Shown here in pieces: positions 28,077-36,982 of a DNA stretch of 64,000 bases. The position numbers were made by a program, and so were the translations under genes. Each line of letters opens with the position of its first letter. The stretch's first letter is position 1. Below the pieces are notes generated by a model. That model did no database searches. It was not told the DNA's origin and saw only the letters and a program-made list of their open reading frames with translations. The stretch comes from CAVSWT01 sp963775245 (lineage in GTDB: Bacteria; Bacteroidota; Ignavibacteria; Ignavibacteriales; Ignavibacteriaceae). The stretch is from assembly GCA_963775245.1 (NCBI GenBank), contig CAVZID010000022.1, positions 289,243 to 353,242 on the forward strand, given 5' to 3'.

Positions 28077-29501
28077 TCAATTTTCATTTAGTTGCCTTAT
28101 ACAATTTATTAATCCACGCGTTGTATGATAATTCGCTTTCCAAATAGTAGCTTTCGGCTGCATCTCAGCAGAAGGATTTGTATCAATACTATCCCAAAAC
28201 CATCCGCCATATTTGCTGTCAATTGTATATCTTTTGATATGCTTCCATTCTTCTAAAAATTTTTGATAATAATTTTCTTTATCATTAGGGAATAATCTCG
28301 ACATCATTAGAAAAGAATTTAAAGCTTCAATTTGGCACCACCATTCTTTTGTATCTTTAATAATTGTAACTTTATCATTTCCTTTGAAAATATAACCTCT
28401 GTCATATATACCTCCGTTTTTATTATCCCAGCCATTTGCAAGTGCAAAATCATCAAGCTGTTTTGCAACTTTTAACGTTTTTACATCATCTTTATTTCCT
28501 AATATGTGTGAAGCTTCCAATAACAAGTAAGCAGTTTCAACATCATGTCCGAAAGAAATATGATCAAATTCATAATTCCGTTCTCTTGCTTCTTCACTTG
28601 AATCACGGTATGAAATCGGCGACCAGTCCTTATTAAAAAATAAAGTCATATATCCTTTAGTGCCAATTATTTTATCACGAATTATTACTAATAATGAATT
28701 TAATCTTTCCTTCAATATCGGATCCGGCCACACGGAATATAATTCACAATAACTTTCAAGAAGATGAATTGAACTGTTTTGATCTTTGGCAGGATTGTTT
28801 TGGTATCCATCTTCAAAAGGCTTCCCTTCATTGGAAATAAAATTATAATAACCATCATACTTTTGATCGTAACTATGATCTTCCAACCAATTAAAAGTTT
28901 CAACTGCTAAATTCAATGAGGCAGTATCGCCAAAAGCCTTGTAATAAGCGGCAAGGCCATAGATTGCAAACGCATTTCCGTATGCCTGCTTAATTATTTT
29001 TCCATTCTCTTTAATTACGTTTCCTTTTCTATCAACAAGATTATAAAAGCCTCCAAGTTTTTTATCCCACATAACATTCTTCAAGAATTCAAAACCTTGT
29101 TTTGCATTTGTTAAATATGGCTCTTTAGCTTTAAAGAATATTGAAGCATTCGCATTTGACCAAACATGGCGTGCTTGTGTTACAATCATTTTGTTTTGTG
29201 CCCCATCCAATTCCCATTTATAATTTATATCACTGTAATAGCCGCCATATTCTTTGTCAATACAAAGCGGATACCATAACTTGATTTCATTTTCAAGTTC
29301 ATTCATAAATTCAGTGATTAATTTTCCTTTAGTTACTTTTATATTATTCAATTGATTTTGTCCTTGTGTTAAGTTCATTTGAAAAGACATAAGAATAAAA
29401 ATGATAAATGAACTAAATTGAAATTTACGTTTTGATGAAAATTTTTTTATCAAGAAAGATTGATTCATTTTCCAGAATTTAATTTTTTTTAACGTCAACA
29501 T
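28077..29501 (-). CDS. AGE-family cellobiose/mannobiose 2-epimerase, with export signal
   Basis: Interconverts the reducing-end sugar of beta-1,4 disaccharides at C2 (Man-Man to Man-Glc, or cellobiose to Glc-Man). The (alpha/alpha)6 barrel motifs of the N-acylglucosamine/cellobiose 2-epimerase family are clear: KEYGGYYSDINY, QARHVWSNANASI, GNAFAIYGLAAYYKA, FGHDVETAYLLLEA, WWCQIEALNSFL and KATIWKANYHTTRGL, which include the usual catalytic His residues. Unusually, a hydrophobic signal segment (FSSFIIFILMSFQMNLTQGQ) precedes the barrel, so the enzyme should act outside the cytoplasm. The start is unclear: ATG 29501 is used; ATG 29468 is possible. It lies 6 bases after the GH9 gene. With GH130 at 38.9 kb it forms the mannobiose epimerase/mannosylglucose phosphorylase route. 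Confidence 0.9.
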   Translation of the reverse strand: MLTLKKIKFWKMNQSFLIKKFSSKRKFQFSSFIIFILMSFQMNLTQGQNQLNNIKVTKGKLITEFMNELENEIKLWYPLCIDKEYGGYYSDINYKWELDGAQNKMIVTQARHVWSNANASIFFKAKEPYLTNAKQGFEFLKNVMWDKKLGGFYNLVDRKGNVIKENGKIIKQAYGNAFAIYGLAAYYKAFGDTASLNLAVETFNWLEDHSYDQKYDGYYNFISNEGKPFEDGYQNNPAKDQNSSIHLLESYCELYSVWPDPILKERLNSLLVIIRDKIIGTKGYMTLFFNKDWSPISYRDSSEEARERNYEFDHISFGHDVETAYLLLEASHILGNKDDVKTLKVAKQLDDFALANGWDNKNGGIYDRGYIFKGNDKVTIIKDTKEWWCQIEALNSFLMMSRLFPNDKENYYQKFLEEWKHIKRYTIDSKYGGWFWDSIDTNPSAEMQPKATIWKANYHTTRGLINCIRQLNEN

Positions 29502-29507
29502 TTATTT

Positions 29508-32030
29508 TTAATTTGATGAATTAAATAAATTATCTGCCGCCATTGCAAGTAAAATGAAATCCGTTGTTCCTCCTCCTAATACATATTCCGTCTGCTGCCA
29601 GAAGTACGGCCAGACTTTTAGCTCAGGTAAATCGGGACGAATTAAAGCTGTGCCGCTGCATATCCCGCCAGGGATATAGGACCAATCTGCTCGATTGATT
29701 CCATATGCTGTTGTTAGTGAATTTGCTCCAACTCCTGAAACAAACGATGCCGTATTTTCGCCGGGATGAACACCGAGAATAAAATTTAATGCATTGAATA
29801 CATATTCAGATTTAAATATTTCAGGAAAGCTTAAATGGAGAAATAGCTGGTCAACACCGAAAGATTGGATTCCCCATCCGGCGCCCCATATATATGGCTT
29901 GTAAGGAACTCCATAAGGATTTTCTTTTTGCTGCTCTTCAACTTTTTTATAAAAACTTTTTACTGCTTTTTTAATTTCATTTGTGAATTCTTCATTATTT
30001 ATTTTTTTAACTACTCGTCCAATAACCAAACTAAATGGATAGATATCTTCGCTAATCAATTCCTGGTTATCCAATAAATATTCCTTATATTTATTTTTAG
30101 ATGTAGATAAGTATAGTTCTGCGGCAGCATTTATTTTATTTTCACTTTTACCGGCTGAAGAATTTTCATAAATCTCTTCAGATATCTTTAAACATTTTTC
30201 AGCTAATTGCGGATTAAAATCTTTCATCACTCTATAAGCTGCAGCTAAAGTTTGAGCAGTATAAAGTTCTCTTTTAGGATTAATTTCAGTAAAGACTAAT
30301 CTATCATCTTCCGGCAAAGGCTGATGGAGAATTGGGTCACTTTCATTTTTTTTATAGATGAGATTATCCGTGATAGTCGCAGCATCACCAAGATGAACAT
30401 ATTGTTGAAGCGTGGAGCAAATAATTCCTCTGTATAATCTTCCCATTGATTCATAAGCTCCAACGATGGATAGCAAGCCATGTTCAACTTGCTGAAGTAT
30501 ATCAGGTTTGCCGTCAGGTTTATGAATCTCAACAACTCTTGTTGTTTGATTGATGGTAGTTTGGTCATGATTATTATTAAACAATTCATAAGCAAGAGAT
30601 AATTTATAAACGGTCTCATCCTGCGATTCAATTCTTAAATCATAATCTCCTGCATCATGCCATCCTCCAATATTTAAGCCTGAGACATGCTCACCAGATT
30701 TATATTTTGTTAAAGTTGATTCGCCCTGATAATAACCATCAAAATGATTGTGGTTAATTGGAGCCATTAAAGCATCATCCATATGGCATAGCCCATGCCA
30801 CACTCTATATTTGTCAATCACTTTCATGTGGCACATTTGAACGGGAAGAAAATAATCTAAGGTTGGCTGCCAAACATTTTTTGCAAAGATATCATTAGCT
30901 ATTTCAAAAATGTTTGACACAATATTTCCATATTTAATTTTGTATAAACCTTCTTCTGTAACTTCGCTAAAATCAAAACGCAAATATTTGTATCGCAAAA
31001 ATTTTCCCCAGGGTTTTGGGTTAACATCTTCTTTTACAATCTTCTCTGAGTCTCTATCTATTTTTATTAATTGAATTGATACTTGCGGGAAGTCTATCAA
31101 AAGTCCCTTCCCTTTGGGAAGGGGTTGGGGATAGGCTTTCTTATCTAATTCAATAACAGCAAATTTATTTTGTTTAGGATGATAACCAACCTGCGAAACT
31201 TGAATCACAGGTTTGTATCTCCAGTTTGTATCCACTGAGGGAGTTATAATCCATTCAACAGCATCTTTTGTAACTCCGGCAGGAATAGTCGACCGCAAAA
31301 CAAACCAGCCGTTTTGATATAATCCTCTTCCGTCGATTAATTGTAAATCACTTTTATTACTAACGAATTTTATTTCTTTTTCTTTTATTCCCGGAGCTAC
31401 AATTAATTGTTTACCAACAGCCATTGGTTCACTCTGCAGAGTACCTTCCGTATCTTTATATAAAGGACCATTTGCCTGCCTTGGAAATAATCCAGCTTTG
31501 CCATCTATTAAATATCCTTCACCAAAATATTGTCCGGGAAAAAGTTCAAGATTAAACCCAACTTTATTTTCCCATTCTTTAGGCAAAGGTTTTTCAAGAT
31601 CAACCGTTAATTTTATACTCTGCCCAACAACTTCTGTTTTGATTTTATATTTAAAAGTTAAATCAGGATAATCAATTGGATTGAAACCCTTTCTATTTTT
31701 ACTTGAATCAGGATACCACAGTTCAACTTCTATTATTCCATTTTTCTTATCAACTTTTCTTTTTCCAACAACCGGAACCGGCGACCATTGTCCAGGTGTT
31801 GGTTCAAGTCTTACATCACCATTAGCTGCAACTCTTTTTCCAAATTGAACAATAGTCAATCCGCCTTGATGCCCTTCAGGATAGAAATCATCAAAGACCA
31901 TTACATTCAAACTTGGTAATTCGTAGTAGCTTTCATCATTTATTTTTAAATTATTATTTTGTGATAGCGACTGCGGGGATAAATTTGGAACAAGAAAAAG
32001 AATAATTATGCTAATTATTTTTTTTTGCAT
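29508..32030 (-). CDS. GH9 endoglucanase, exported
   Basis: Endo- or exo-acting beta-1,4-glucanase, 840 residues. A signal peptide is followed by about 240 residues of an unassigned beta-rich N-terminal domain, a CelD_N-type Ig domain (VIQVSQVGYHPKQNKFAVIE) and the (alpha/alpha)6 GH9 barrel. The catalytic aspartates are in GGWHDAGDYDLR and the proton-donor Glu region is WQQTEYVLGGGTTDF near the end. Inside the Ig domain is the odd string YPQPLPKGKGLLIDFPQ, which is a dispersed palindromic DNA repeat read in frame (31104-31137). It probably lies in a surface loop and leaves the frame intact. A perfect 12-base palindrome lies 17 bases before the ATG. Works with the mannan enzymes on glucomannan, or on cellulose. 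Confidence 0.92.
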   Translation of the reverse strand: MQKKIISIIILFLVPNLSPQSLSQNNNLKINDESYYELPSLNVMVFDDFYPEGHQGGLTIVQFGKRVAANGDVRLEPTPGQWSPVPVVGKRKVDKKNGIIEVELWYPDSSKNRKGFNPIDYPDLTFKYKIKTEVVGQSIKLTVDLEKPLPKEWENKVGFNLELFPGQYFGEGYLIDGKAGLFPRQANGPLYKDTEGTLQSEPMAVGKQLIVAPGIKEKEIKFVSNKSDLQLIDGRGLYQNGWFVLRSTIPAGVTKDAVEWIITPSVDTNWRYKPVIQVSQVGYHPKQNKFAVIELDKKAYPQPLPKGKGLLIDFPQVSIQLIKIDRDSEKIVKEDVNPKPWGKFLRYKYLRFDFSEVTEEGLYKIKYGNIVSNIFEIANDIFAKNVWQPTLDYFLPVQMCHMKVIDKYRVWHGLCHMDDALMAPINHNHFDGYYQGESTLTKYKSGEHVSGLNIGGWHDAGDYDLRIESQDETVYKLSLAYELFNNNHDQTTINQTTRVVEIHKPDGKPDILQQVEHGLLSIVGAYESMGRLYRGIICSTLQQYVHLGDAATITDNLIYKKNESDPILHQPLPEDDRLVFTEINPKRELYTAQTLAAAYRVMKDFNPQLAEKCLKISEEIYENSSAGKSENKINAAAELYLSTSKNKYKEYLLDNQELISEDIYPFSLVIGRVVKKINNEEFTNEIKKAVKSFYKKVEEQQKENPYGVPYKPYIWGAGWGIQSFGVDQLFLHLSFPEIFKSEYVFNALNFILGVHPGENTASFVSGVGANSLTTAYGINRADWSYIPGGICSGTALIRPDLPELKVWPYFWQQTEYVLGGGTTDFILLAMAADNLFNSSN
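31104..31137. repeat. Palindromic dispersed repeat inserted in frame in the GH9 gene
   Basis: CCCTTCCC (31105-31112) and GGGAAGGG (31116-31123) form a perfect hairpin with a 3-base loop, followed by GTTGGGGATAGG. Translated, it gives PQPLPKGKGLL within an otherwise ordinary Ig-domain sequence. A degenerate relative (CCCTATCCAACCTTTCCCTT) stands in the intergenic region at 34658-34692, so this is a member of a mobile or dispersed repeat family. Confidence 0.65.
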
Positions 32031-32046
32031 TATAAATTGGCCTATT

Positions 32047-32058
32047 CATCACGTGATG
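32047..32058. promoter_or_regulatory. Perfect 12-base palindrome upstream of GH9, operator-like
   Basis: CATCACGTGATG is a perfect palindrome with a central CG, 17 bases before the GH9 start codon in a 216-base gap between divergent genes (GH9 left, SDR right). It fits a transcription-factor operator, for example of LacI or another dimeric regulator, but does not match the TTGAA/TTCAA arms near the LacI gene. Confidence 0.4.
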
Positions 32059-32246
32059 TGTAATAATATAAACTGACAAAATATATACCATCAAAACTCT
32101 TTGAATAGTAAAAGCAATACAATTTTTTTTACAAACAATATTATTAAATTGATAAAATATTGTTAATAAGATAAAATCTTAAATTGGAATTTCATTCTAA
32201 ATAATAATTATATTTAAAACGTTAATACATTTGCGAAAGGGAAAAA

Positions 32247-33231
32247 TTGAAAGTTTTATTTATTGGAGGAACAGGCAACATCAGCACATCAGTAAGCAAA
32301 CTTTGTGTTGAAAAAGGAATTGAATTATTTCATTTAAACCGGGGAAAAAGCGGAGTAAAAGTTCCAGGGGTAAAATCAATTAAAGGCGATATCAACGAAA
32401 AAGATTTAAAATCTAAATTGCAAAAATACAATTGGGATGTGGTTGTAGATTGGATTGCTTTTAATACAAATGACATTGAAAGAGATATAAAATTATTCAA
32501 GAATAAAACCAAGCAATTTATTTTTATAAGTTCTGCTTCTATTTATCAAAAGCCGCCTACGCACTATGTAATTACAGAATCAACTCCATTAGCTAAATCC
32601 TTTCTGGGATTATTCGCAAAACAAAATTGCATGTGAAGAAAAATTAATTTCTGCCTATAGAATTGAAAATTTCCCAATTACTATTGTCCGCCCTTCCCAT
32701 ACTTATGATACAATTCTACCTGTTGCTATGGGGAATGGAAACGAATATACTATAGTAGATAGAATGTTAAAAGAGCAGCAAATAATTGTCCACGGTGATG
32801 GAACTTCTCTTTGGACTCTAACTCACTCAGAAGATTTTGCGAAAGGATTTGTAGGATTAATTGGAAATCCAAATGCAATCGGCCATGCATTTCAAATTAC
32901 TTCTGATGAAGTCTTAAATTGGAATCAAATTTATGAAGCAATTGGGAATGCTATAAATGTTACGCCAAATATTATTCACATTCCTTCTGATTTTATTTGT
33001 CAAGTTGAAAAATCTTTAACAGGAAATTTAATTGGGGATAAATCAATTAGCGCTGTGTTTGACAATACTAAAATCAAAACTTTCGTCCCGGAATTTAAAT
33101 GTGTTATTCCATTTAGCCAGGGGATAAAAAGAACATTAGCCTGGTTTGATGAAAACCCTAAAAGAAAAATTGTAAATAAACAGACTAATGAAATGATTGA
33201 TAGGATAATAAATTTATACTTGAAAAAGTAA
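32247..33231 (+). pseudogene. NAD-dependent epimerase/dehydratase (extended SDR), one frameshift
   Basis: Nucleotide-sugar-epimerase-like SDR. The N-terminal half starts at TTG 32247 (after AAAGGG) with the Rossmann motif LFIGGTGNIS and runs to a false stop at 32636. Removing one A from the AAA at 32595-32597 joins it to the downstream frame and yields NPFWDYSQNKIACEEK, which restores the catalytic YxxxK as YSQNK. The downstream part continues through VRPSHTYDTILP and DGTSLWTLTHSEDFAKGF to a stop at 33231. Because the repair restores a catalytic motif exactly, a sequencing indel in a homopolymer is at least as likely as true gene loss. It is the only plus-strand gene within the mannan block, divergent from GH9. 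Possible role in sugar interconversion is inference. Confidence 0.85.
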
Positions 33232-33240
33232 TTTGTTTGT

Positions 33241-33330
33241 GAGACTCAGTGTTTCCTTTGTGCGACTTAGTGAAACTTAAAAATGGGGCACAAAGTTTCA
33301 CTAAGTATTACACTATGTAACACAAAGTAA
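33241..33330. repeat. Intergenic palindromic repeat
   Basis: The arms GTGCGACTTAGTGAAACTT and AAGTTTCACTAAG face each other, with CTTTGTG/CACAAAG pieces on both sides. The wording (AGTGTTTCCTTTGTG, AACACAAAG) is like the elements at 36.9 and 51.7 kb. It lies between the converging ends of the SDR and GH5 genes and could fold as a long hairpin ending both transcripts. Confidence 0.5.
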
Positions 33331-33408
33331 AATTTAAAATTTCTTATTAATCCACTATAAGAAAAATTAAAGAACTCCATTGAAGTTATATCTTATCGAG
33401 CTTAAAAG

Positions 33409-34476
33409 TTATTTCTGAATTATTCCTTTTGCTGCTTCTTCAAAAAATTTTCCGTTATCAGTTAACGTAGAATCATTCCATGATTTAAACATTGTCGGAT
33501 GCCATTCCGGGTCGTAGACCCACCAGCACCAGCTTATTCCTTTCCCTTCAAGATATTTTATTATTGCTTTTCCATATTCAACATTTGCTTCCATAGAAGA
33601 ATGGTCTAAAGTAAAAGCAAATTCAGTTGCAAACACCGGATATTCATTTTGTGCAAATCCGAAATCTTCTTCCCATTTAGGTTCATAAGGTGGAGTTCTT
33701 TTGTGCGGATATGGATGAGTTACATAACCAATATTTTGCGCATCCAAAGGTTCAAGATGAAGGGGGGTTAAATCATAAGCCCAATCAAAGCCTGCAACAA
33801 GTGGAATTGTTTCTTCATCGAATGCTCTTATAATTTTAATTAAATCTTCATTTATTTTTTTCCAATCGCTCCAGCTAATGCTGCCAAGCTGTCCCCGGTA
33901 TGTTGTGGGTTCATTAAAAAGTTCGTAAAAAGCTATGGTATTATTACCGCTAAAATGATTTGCAATTGTTCTCCAAAAATTATTGGTTTCACTTAAAGAA
34001 GTAATATACATCGGGTCTTGAAATAAACCGGCTTTCAAATTTCCGATTGAATGCCAATCTATAATAACATACAATTTAAGTTCGGTGCACCATTCAACTG
34101 CCTGGTTTAACAATTCTAAATATTTTTCCGGTGTTCTAAGTCGCCATGCAACTGGATGCACAGGAATACGAACTATCATTGCCCCTAAATCTTTAACTCG
34201 TTGGAATATATCTTTACTCCAATGCCCTTCATATTCAATTTTATCCGGGTCGGCAATTGCAACTCCGCGAAATAAAATTGTATCCCCGTTTTCCATAACA
34301 AATCTGTTTCCGTTTACTTTTATAAGCGGCAGTGATTTTAAATTTTTAGTTTGTTCCTGTCTGCCAGGAAATTGAGCATCCCACCATTTCCTCTGTAATT
34401 TCTGCGGCTCTTGGCCAACAGAATTTAATGTGAATAATAAAACGAGTATACCAATTTTTAATAATAATTTTTTCAT
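33409..34476 (-). CDS. Exported GH5-family glycanase
   Basis: Single-domain secreted GH5 enzyme of 355 residues with a signal peptide ending near NSVGQ. The barrel shows ILFRGVAIADPDKI, VRIPVHPVAWR, YVIIDWHSIGN, acid/base Glu in FYELFNEPTTY and nucleophile Glu in VFATEFAFTL, ending at SWCWWVYDPEWHPTMF. It has no T9SS tail and no lipobox, so it may remain periplasmic. The start is supported by GGGAG just before the ATG. Endo-beta-1,4-glucanase or mannanase; the exact subfamily cannot be fixed here. It stands between repeat-bearing gaps and may be a single-gene unit. Confidence 0.87.
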   Translation of the reverse strand: MKKLLLKIGILVLLFTLNSVGQEPQKLQRKWWDAQFPGRQEQTKNLKSLPLIKVNGNRFVMENGDTILFRGVAIADPDKIEYEGHWSKDIFQRVKDLGAMIVRIPVHPVAWRLRTPEKYLELLNQAVEWCTELKLYVIIDWHSIGNLKAGLFQDPMYITSLSETNNFWRTIANHFSGNNTIAFYELFNEPTTYRGQLGSISWSDWKKINEDLIKIIRAFDEETIPLVAGFDWAYDLTPLHLEPLDAQNIGYVTHPYPHKRTPPYEPKWEEDFGFAQNEYPVFATEFAFTLDHSSMEANVEYGKAIIKYLEGKGISWCWWVYDPEWHPTMFKSWNDSTLTDNGKFFEEAAKGIIQK

Positions 34477-34568
34477 AACTCCCTCTCTAGAAATAAAAAG
34501 TAAATTCTAAATATATATTCGAAATATTTATCTGTCTGTGCTTATCAAAAAATGATAATACACAATAT

Positions 34569-34598
34569 GTCACACTTCAACTAGCTCAGGGTGACACT
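34569..34598. repeat. TGTCAC...GTGACA-type intergenic palindrome
   Basis: GTCACACTTCAACTAGCTCAG runs into GGTGACACTTAGA, with GTCAC/GTGAC arms. This has the look of the CACTTCGACTACGCTCAG-type intergenic repeat that I recall from Bacteroidota genomes; that recollection is not checked. It lies in the 295-base gap 34477-34771 together with the degenerate element at 34658. Confidence 0.5.
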
Positions 34599-34657
34599 TA
34601 GATTTTTAATTACAGAAATCAAAGAATAAATATCTTTGAGTTTCATAACATTGTGAA

Positions 34658-34692
34658 CCCTATCCAACCTTTCCCTTGAGAAGAGAAGGACT
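34658..34692. repeat. Degenerate copy of the GH9-inserted repeat
   Basis: CCCTATCCAACCTTTCCCTT followed by GAGAAGAGAAGGAC matches, with small gaps, the minus-strand form of 31104-31137 (CCTATCCCCAACCCCTTCCC and so on). The hairpin arms are worn (TTTCCCTT/AAGAGAAGG). It shows that the element exists outside genes as well. Confidence 0.5.
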
Positions 34693-34771
34693 ACAGATTG
34701 AGTTCAAACTGTAAAAGAATTTCAAATAACTTATGTTAGTCTTTAATAATTTTCCAATACATAACTTTATA

Positions 34772-36811
34772 TTATTTATCCCAATCATCTGTTCGAAATG
34801 ATGAAGCCGGTAATCCTGCTTTGTTGAAAAGCGTACCCTGTACTATGTTACTCCATCCATACCTTACAGCAACAGGTTCTTTAACTTCAGGACTTGAAAC
34901 AATTAGATGTTCTTTATCAATATTAACATCAGCTTTAACAAATTTTTTATCTTTCCCGGCAATAAAAAAATTATCAATGCCGGATGGATTTTTAAGTACA
35001 AGTCCTCCATCTGTATACTCGAATGTTAAGCTGATTTTATCTCCAATAACTACCATTGATTTATCCGAAGGATCGTTCCGATAAACCGGGCCAGAGTAAA
35101 CAACATCTTTATCATAATCTTTTGCAAGAGCCCAAAGAGCAAGCCTTTTTCCTACATCTTGTTTATCTGCCGGGTGAATATTTTCAGCTTCTCCAATATC
35201 AAGAGTAACAGCCATTCCAGTATTTGGAACTGATAAAGTTTTTAATTGGCTTTCCCTCAGAACTTCCGAATGAGTTTCTTTTCCATAATCCCACGGTGCA
35301 ATTTGAACAAAGTAAAATGGAAAGTTATTTTCACCCCAGTCATCACGCCAATTCTTAATCATCAATGGAAACAGCTTTGCATATAGCTTAGGTTCACCTG
35401 TATTCGCTTCACCTTGATACCAAATTGCACCTTTAATATCGAAAGGAATAAGTGGATGAATCATCGCGTTGTATAAAGTTGTGGGTGTATAAGCTGTAAT
35501 GTCAACCGAAGTTTTAGGACGTGAAAGATACTCTTCTCCTTTAGCTCCATAAACATAAAATTTCATATTTATTAATTCCGCAGTGGGTAAAAATTTCCAT
35601 GGACCTGCAATTGAAATTTCTTCTTTGCTGTTTGCCGGATGAATTTTCATTTTATTTTTATCGCCATAAATTCCACCACCGCCTTGAGTATCCATAACTC
35701 TAACAGCTATTGTAAGAATTGAATCATTCACTAATTCTTTAGGAACATTGTAAATTCTTTCTTGCTGCCAGTAACCTTCTTCTTCAGTTGCACCGACAAG
35801 CTTGCCATTTACAAAAGTTCTGTCCATATCATCAATTGGGCCTAATTCCAAAACTAAATTTTGATTCAACCATGCTTTAGGAATATCAATTTTTTTTCTG
35901 AACCATACTATTCCGTCAAAGTCTCCAATCTCAGCACTTTCCCAGAGTGTTGGTAGATTCATTGACTGCCAAGGACTATCATCAAAATTTGTATTAGAAC
36001 ATTGTTCATCATTAAAATCTAAATTTTTCCAGCGGTTCTCTAAAGGTTTATTAGTTATATCAATGACTGGATGATTCATTATCCAATCTTTCTGAGCTTT
36101 TATTTCTCCACCGCTGGTGACAATTTTATTTAAAGTTGAATCGTATCTTCCCATTTCTCTTAAATATTTATCTGATGTCCAGGCTTCTATTGGAGTTCCG
36201 CCCCAGCTTGAGTGAATCAATCCGATTGGTATTTTTAATTCTTTATATAATTTTCTTCCGAAGAAATAAGCAGTTGCACTAAACTTAGCGGCAGCTGTGG
36301 AATCACATTCGCTCCAGCTTCCGGTACAATTAAATTCAGGCTTGTTTGAAACTGCCCGCGCAACTGTGAATAATCTAATATCAGGATAATTTGCATTTTT
36401 AATTTCTTCAGCAGAATTTTTAACAGGCGACATAGGAGGCCAGCCTTCAAGCGGCATCTCCATATTTGACTGCCCTGAGCAAAGCCACACTTCACCAATT
36501 AAAACATTTTTGTATTCAATTTTATCATTTCCCGATTGAACAGTTACTGTGTAAGGGCCGCCTGCTTCAGGAGTTTTTAGTTTCACCATCCACGAACTAT
36601 CCTCCGATACTTTTTCAGATGCTTTCTCTCCCCAGCTTCCTTTAATTGTTATTTCAGAATTTGGTTCAGCCTTTCCCCATAACGGAGCAGAAGATTTTTG
36701 CTGCAGAACCATATTGTCAGAAAATATCGCAGGCAGTATAAGTTTTGATTCCTGACCAAAATTTATAGCAGTAAAAGTTAGCATAACGATAAGTGTAAAA
36801 AGTGTTTTCAT
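34772..36811 (-). CDS. Sialate O-acetylesterase-family carbohydrate acetylesterase, exported
   Basis: SGNH-type esterase removing O-acetyl groups from sugars. A signal peptide ends near NFGQE. The catalytic Ser is in CSGQSNMEMPL; a second conserved block reads GAIWYQGEANTGEP; the His lies in EAENIHPADKQDVGKRLALW. Between the two halves of the esterase fold sits an inserted jelly-roll region (about residues 255-400, with WFRKKIDIPKAWLN and DDMDRTFVNGKLVGA), as is usual in this family of about 650-700 residues. In this locus it would deacetylate O-acetylated glucomannan so that GH5 and GH27 can reach the backbone. True sialic acid as substrate is less likely because no sialidase is present. Confidence 0.9.
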   Translation of the reverse strand: MKTLFTLIVMLTFTAINFGQESKLILPAIFSDNMVLQQKSSAPLWGKAEPNSEITIKGSWGEKASEKVSEDSSWMVKLKTPEAGGPYTVTVQSGNDKIEYKNVLIGEVWLCSGQSNMEMPLEGWPPMSPVKNSAEEIKNANYPDIRLFTVARAVSNKPEFNCTGSWSECDSTAAAKFSATAYFFGRKLYKELKIPIGLIHSSWGGTPIEAWTSDKYLREMGRYDSTLNKIVTSGGEIKAQKDWIMNHPVIDITNKPLENRWKNLDFNDEQCSNTNFDDSPWQSMNLPTLWESAEIGDFDGIVWFRKKIDIPKAWLNQNLVLELGPIDDMDRTFVNGKLVGATEEEGYWQQERIYNVPKELVNDSILTIAVRVMDTQGGGGIYGDKNKMKIHPANSKEEISIAGPWKFLPTAELINMKFYVYGAKGEEYLSRPKTSVDITAYTPTTLYNAMIHPLIPFDIKGAIWYQGEANTGEPKLYAKLFPLMIKNWRDDWGENNFPFYFVQIAPWDYGKETHSEVLRESQLKTLSVPNTGMAVTLDIGEAENIHPADKQDVGKRLALWALAKDYDKDVVYSGPVYRNDPSDKSMVVIGDKISLTFEYTDGGLVLKNPSGIDNFFIAGKDKKFVKADVNIDKEHLIVSSPEVKEPVAVRYGWSNIVQGTLFNKAGLPASSFRTDDWDK

Positions 36812-36865
36812 TGTATTATTAATTTTAGTTATAAAGAAATTTTGATAAAACTAATTTAATTTGTC

Positions 36866-36945
36866 TGTGTTTAATCTTGTCTTTCTCTGTGGTAAAAAAA
36901 ATTCTTTCACCACAGATTAGCACGGATTTCCACAAAGAAATAAAA
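36866..36945. repeat. CCACAGATTAGCACGGATT-type intergenic palindrome
   Basis: CTCTGTGGT (36885-36893) faces ACCACAG (36909-36915) across an A/T-rich loop, followed by ATTAGCACGGATTTCCAC. The phrase recurs in variant form at 51.7 kb. Placed between two glycosidase genes on the minus strand. Confidence 0.5.
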
Positions 36946-36982
36946 CATCACATCAATATAAAATTTGTCCATTTAATAATTT

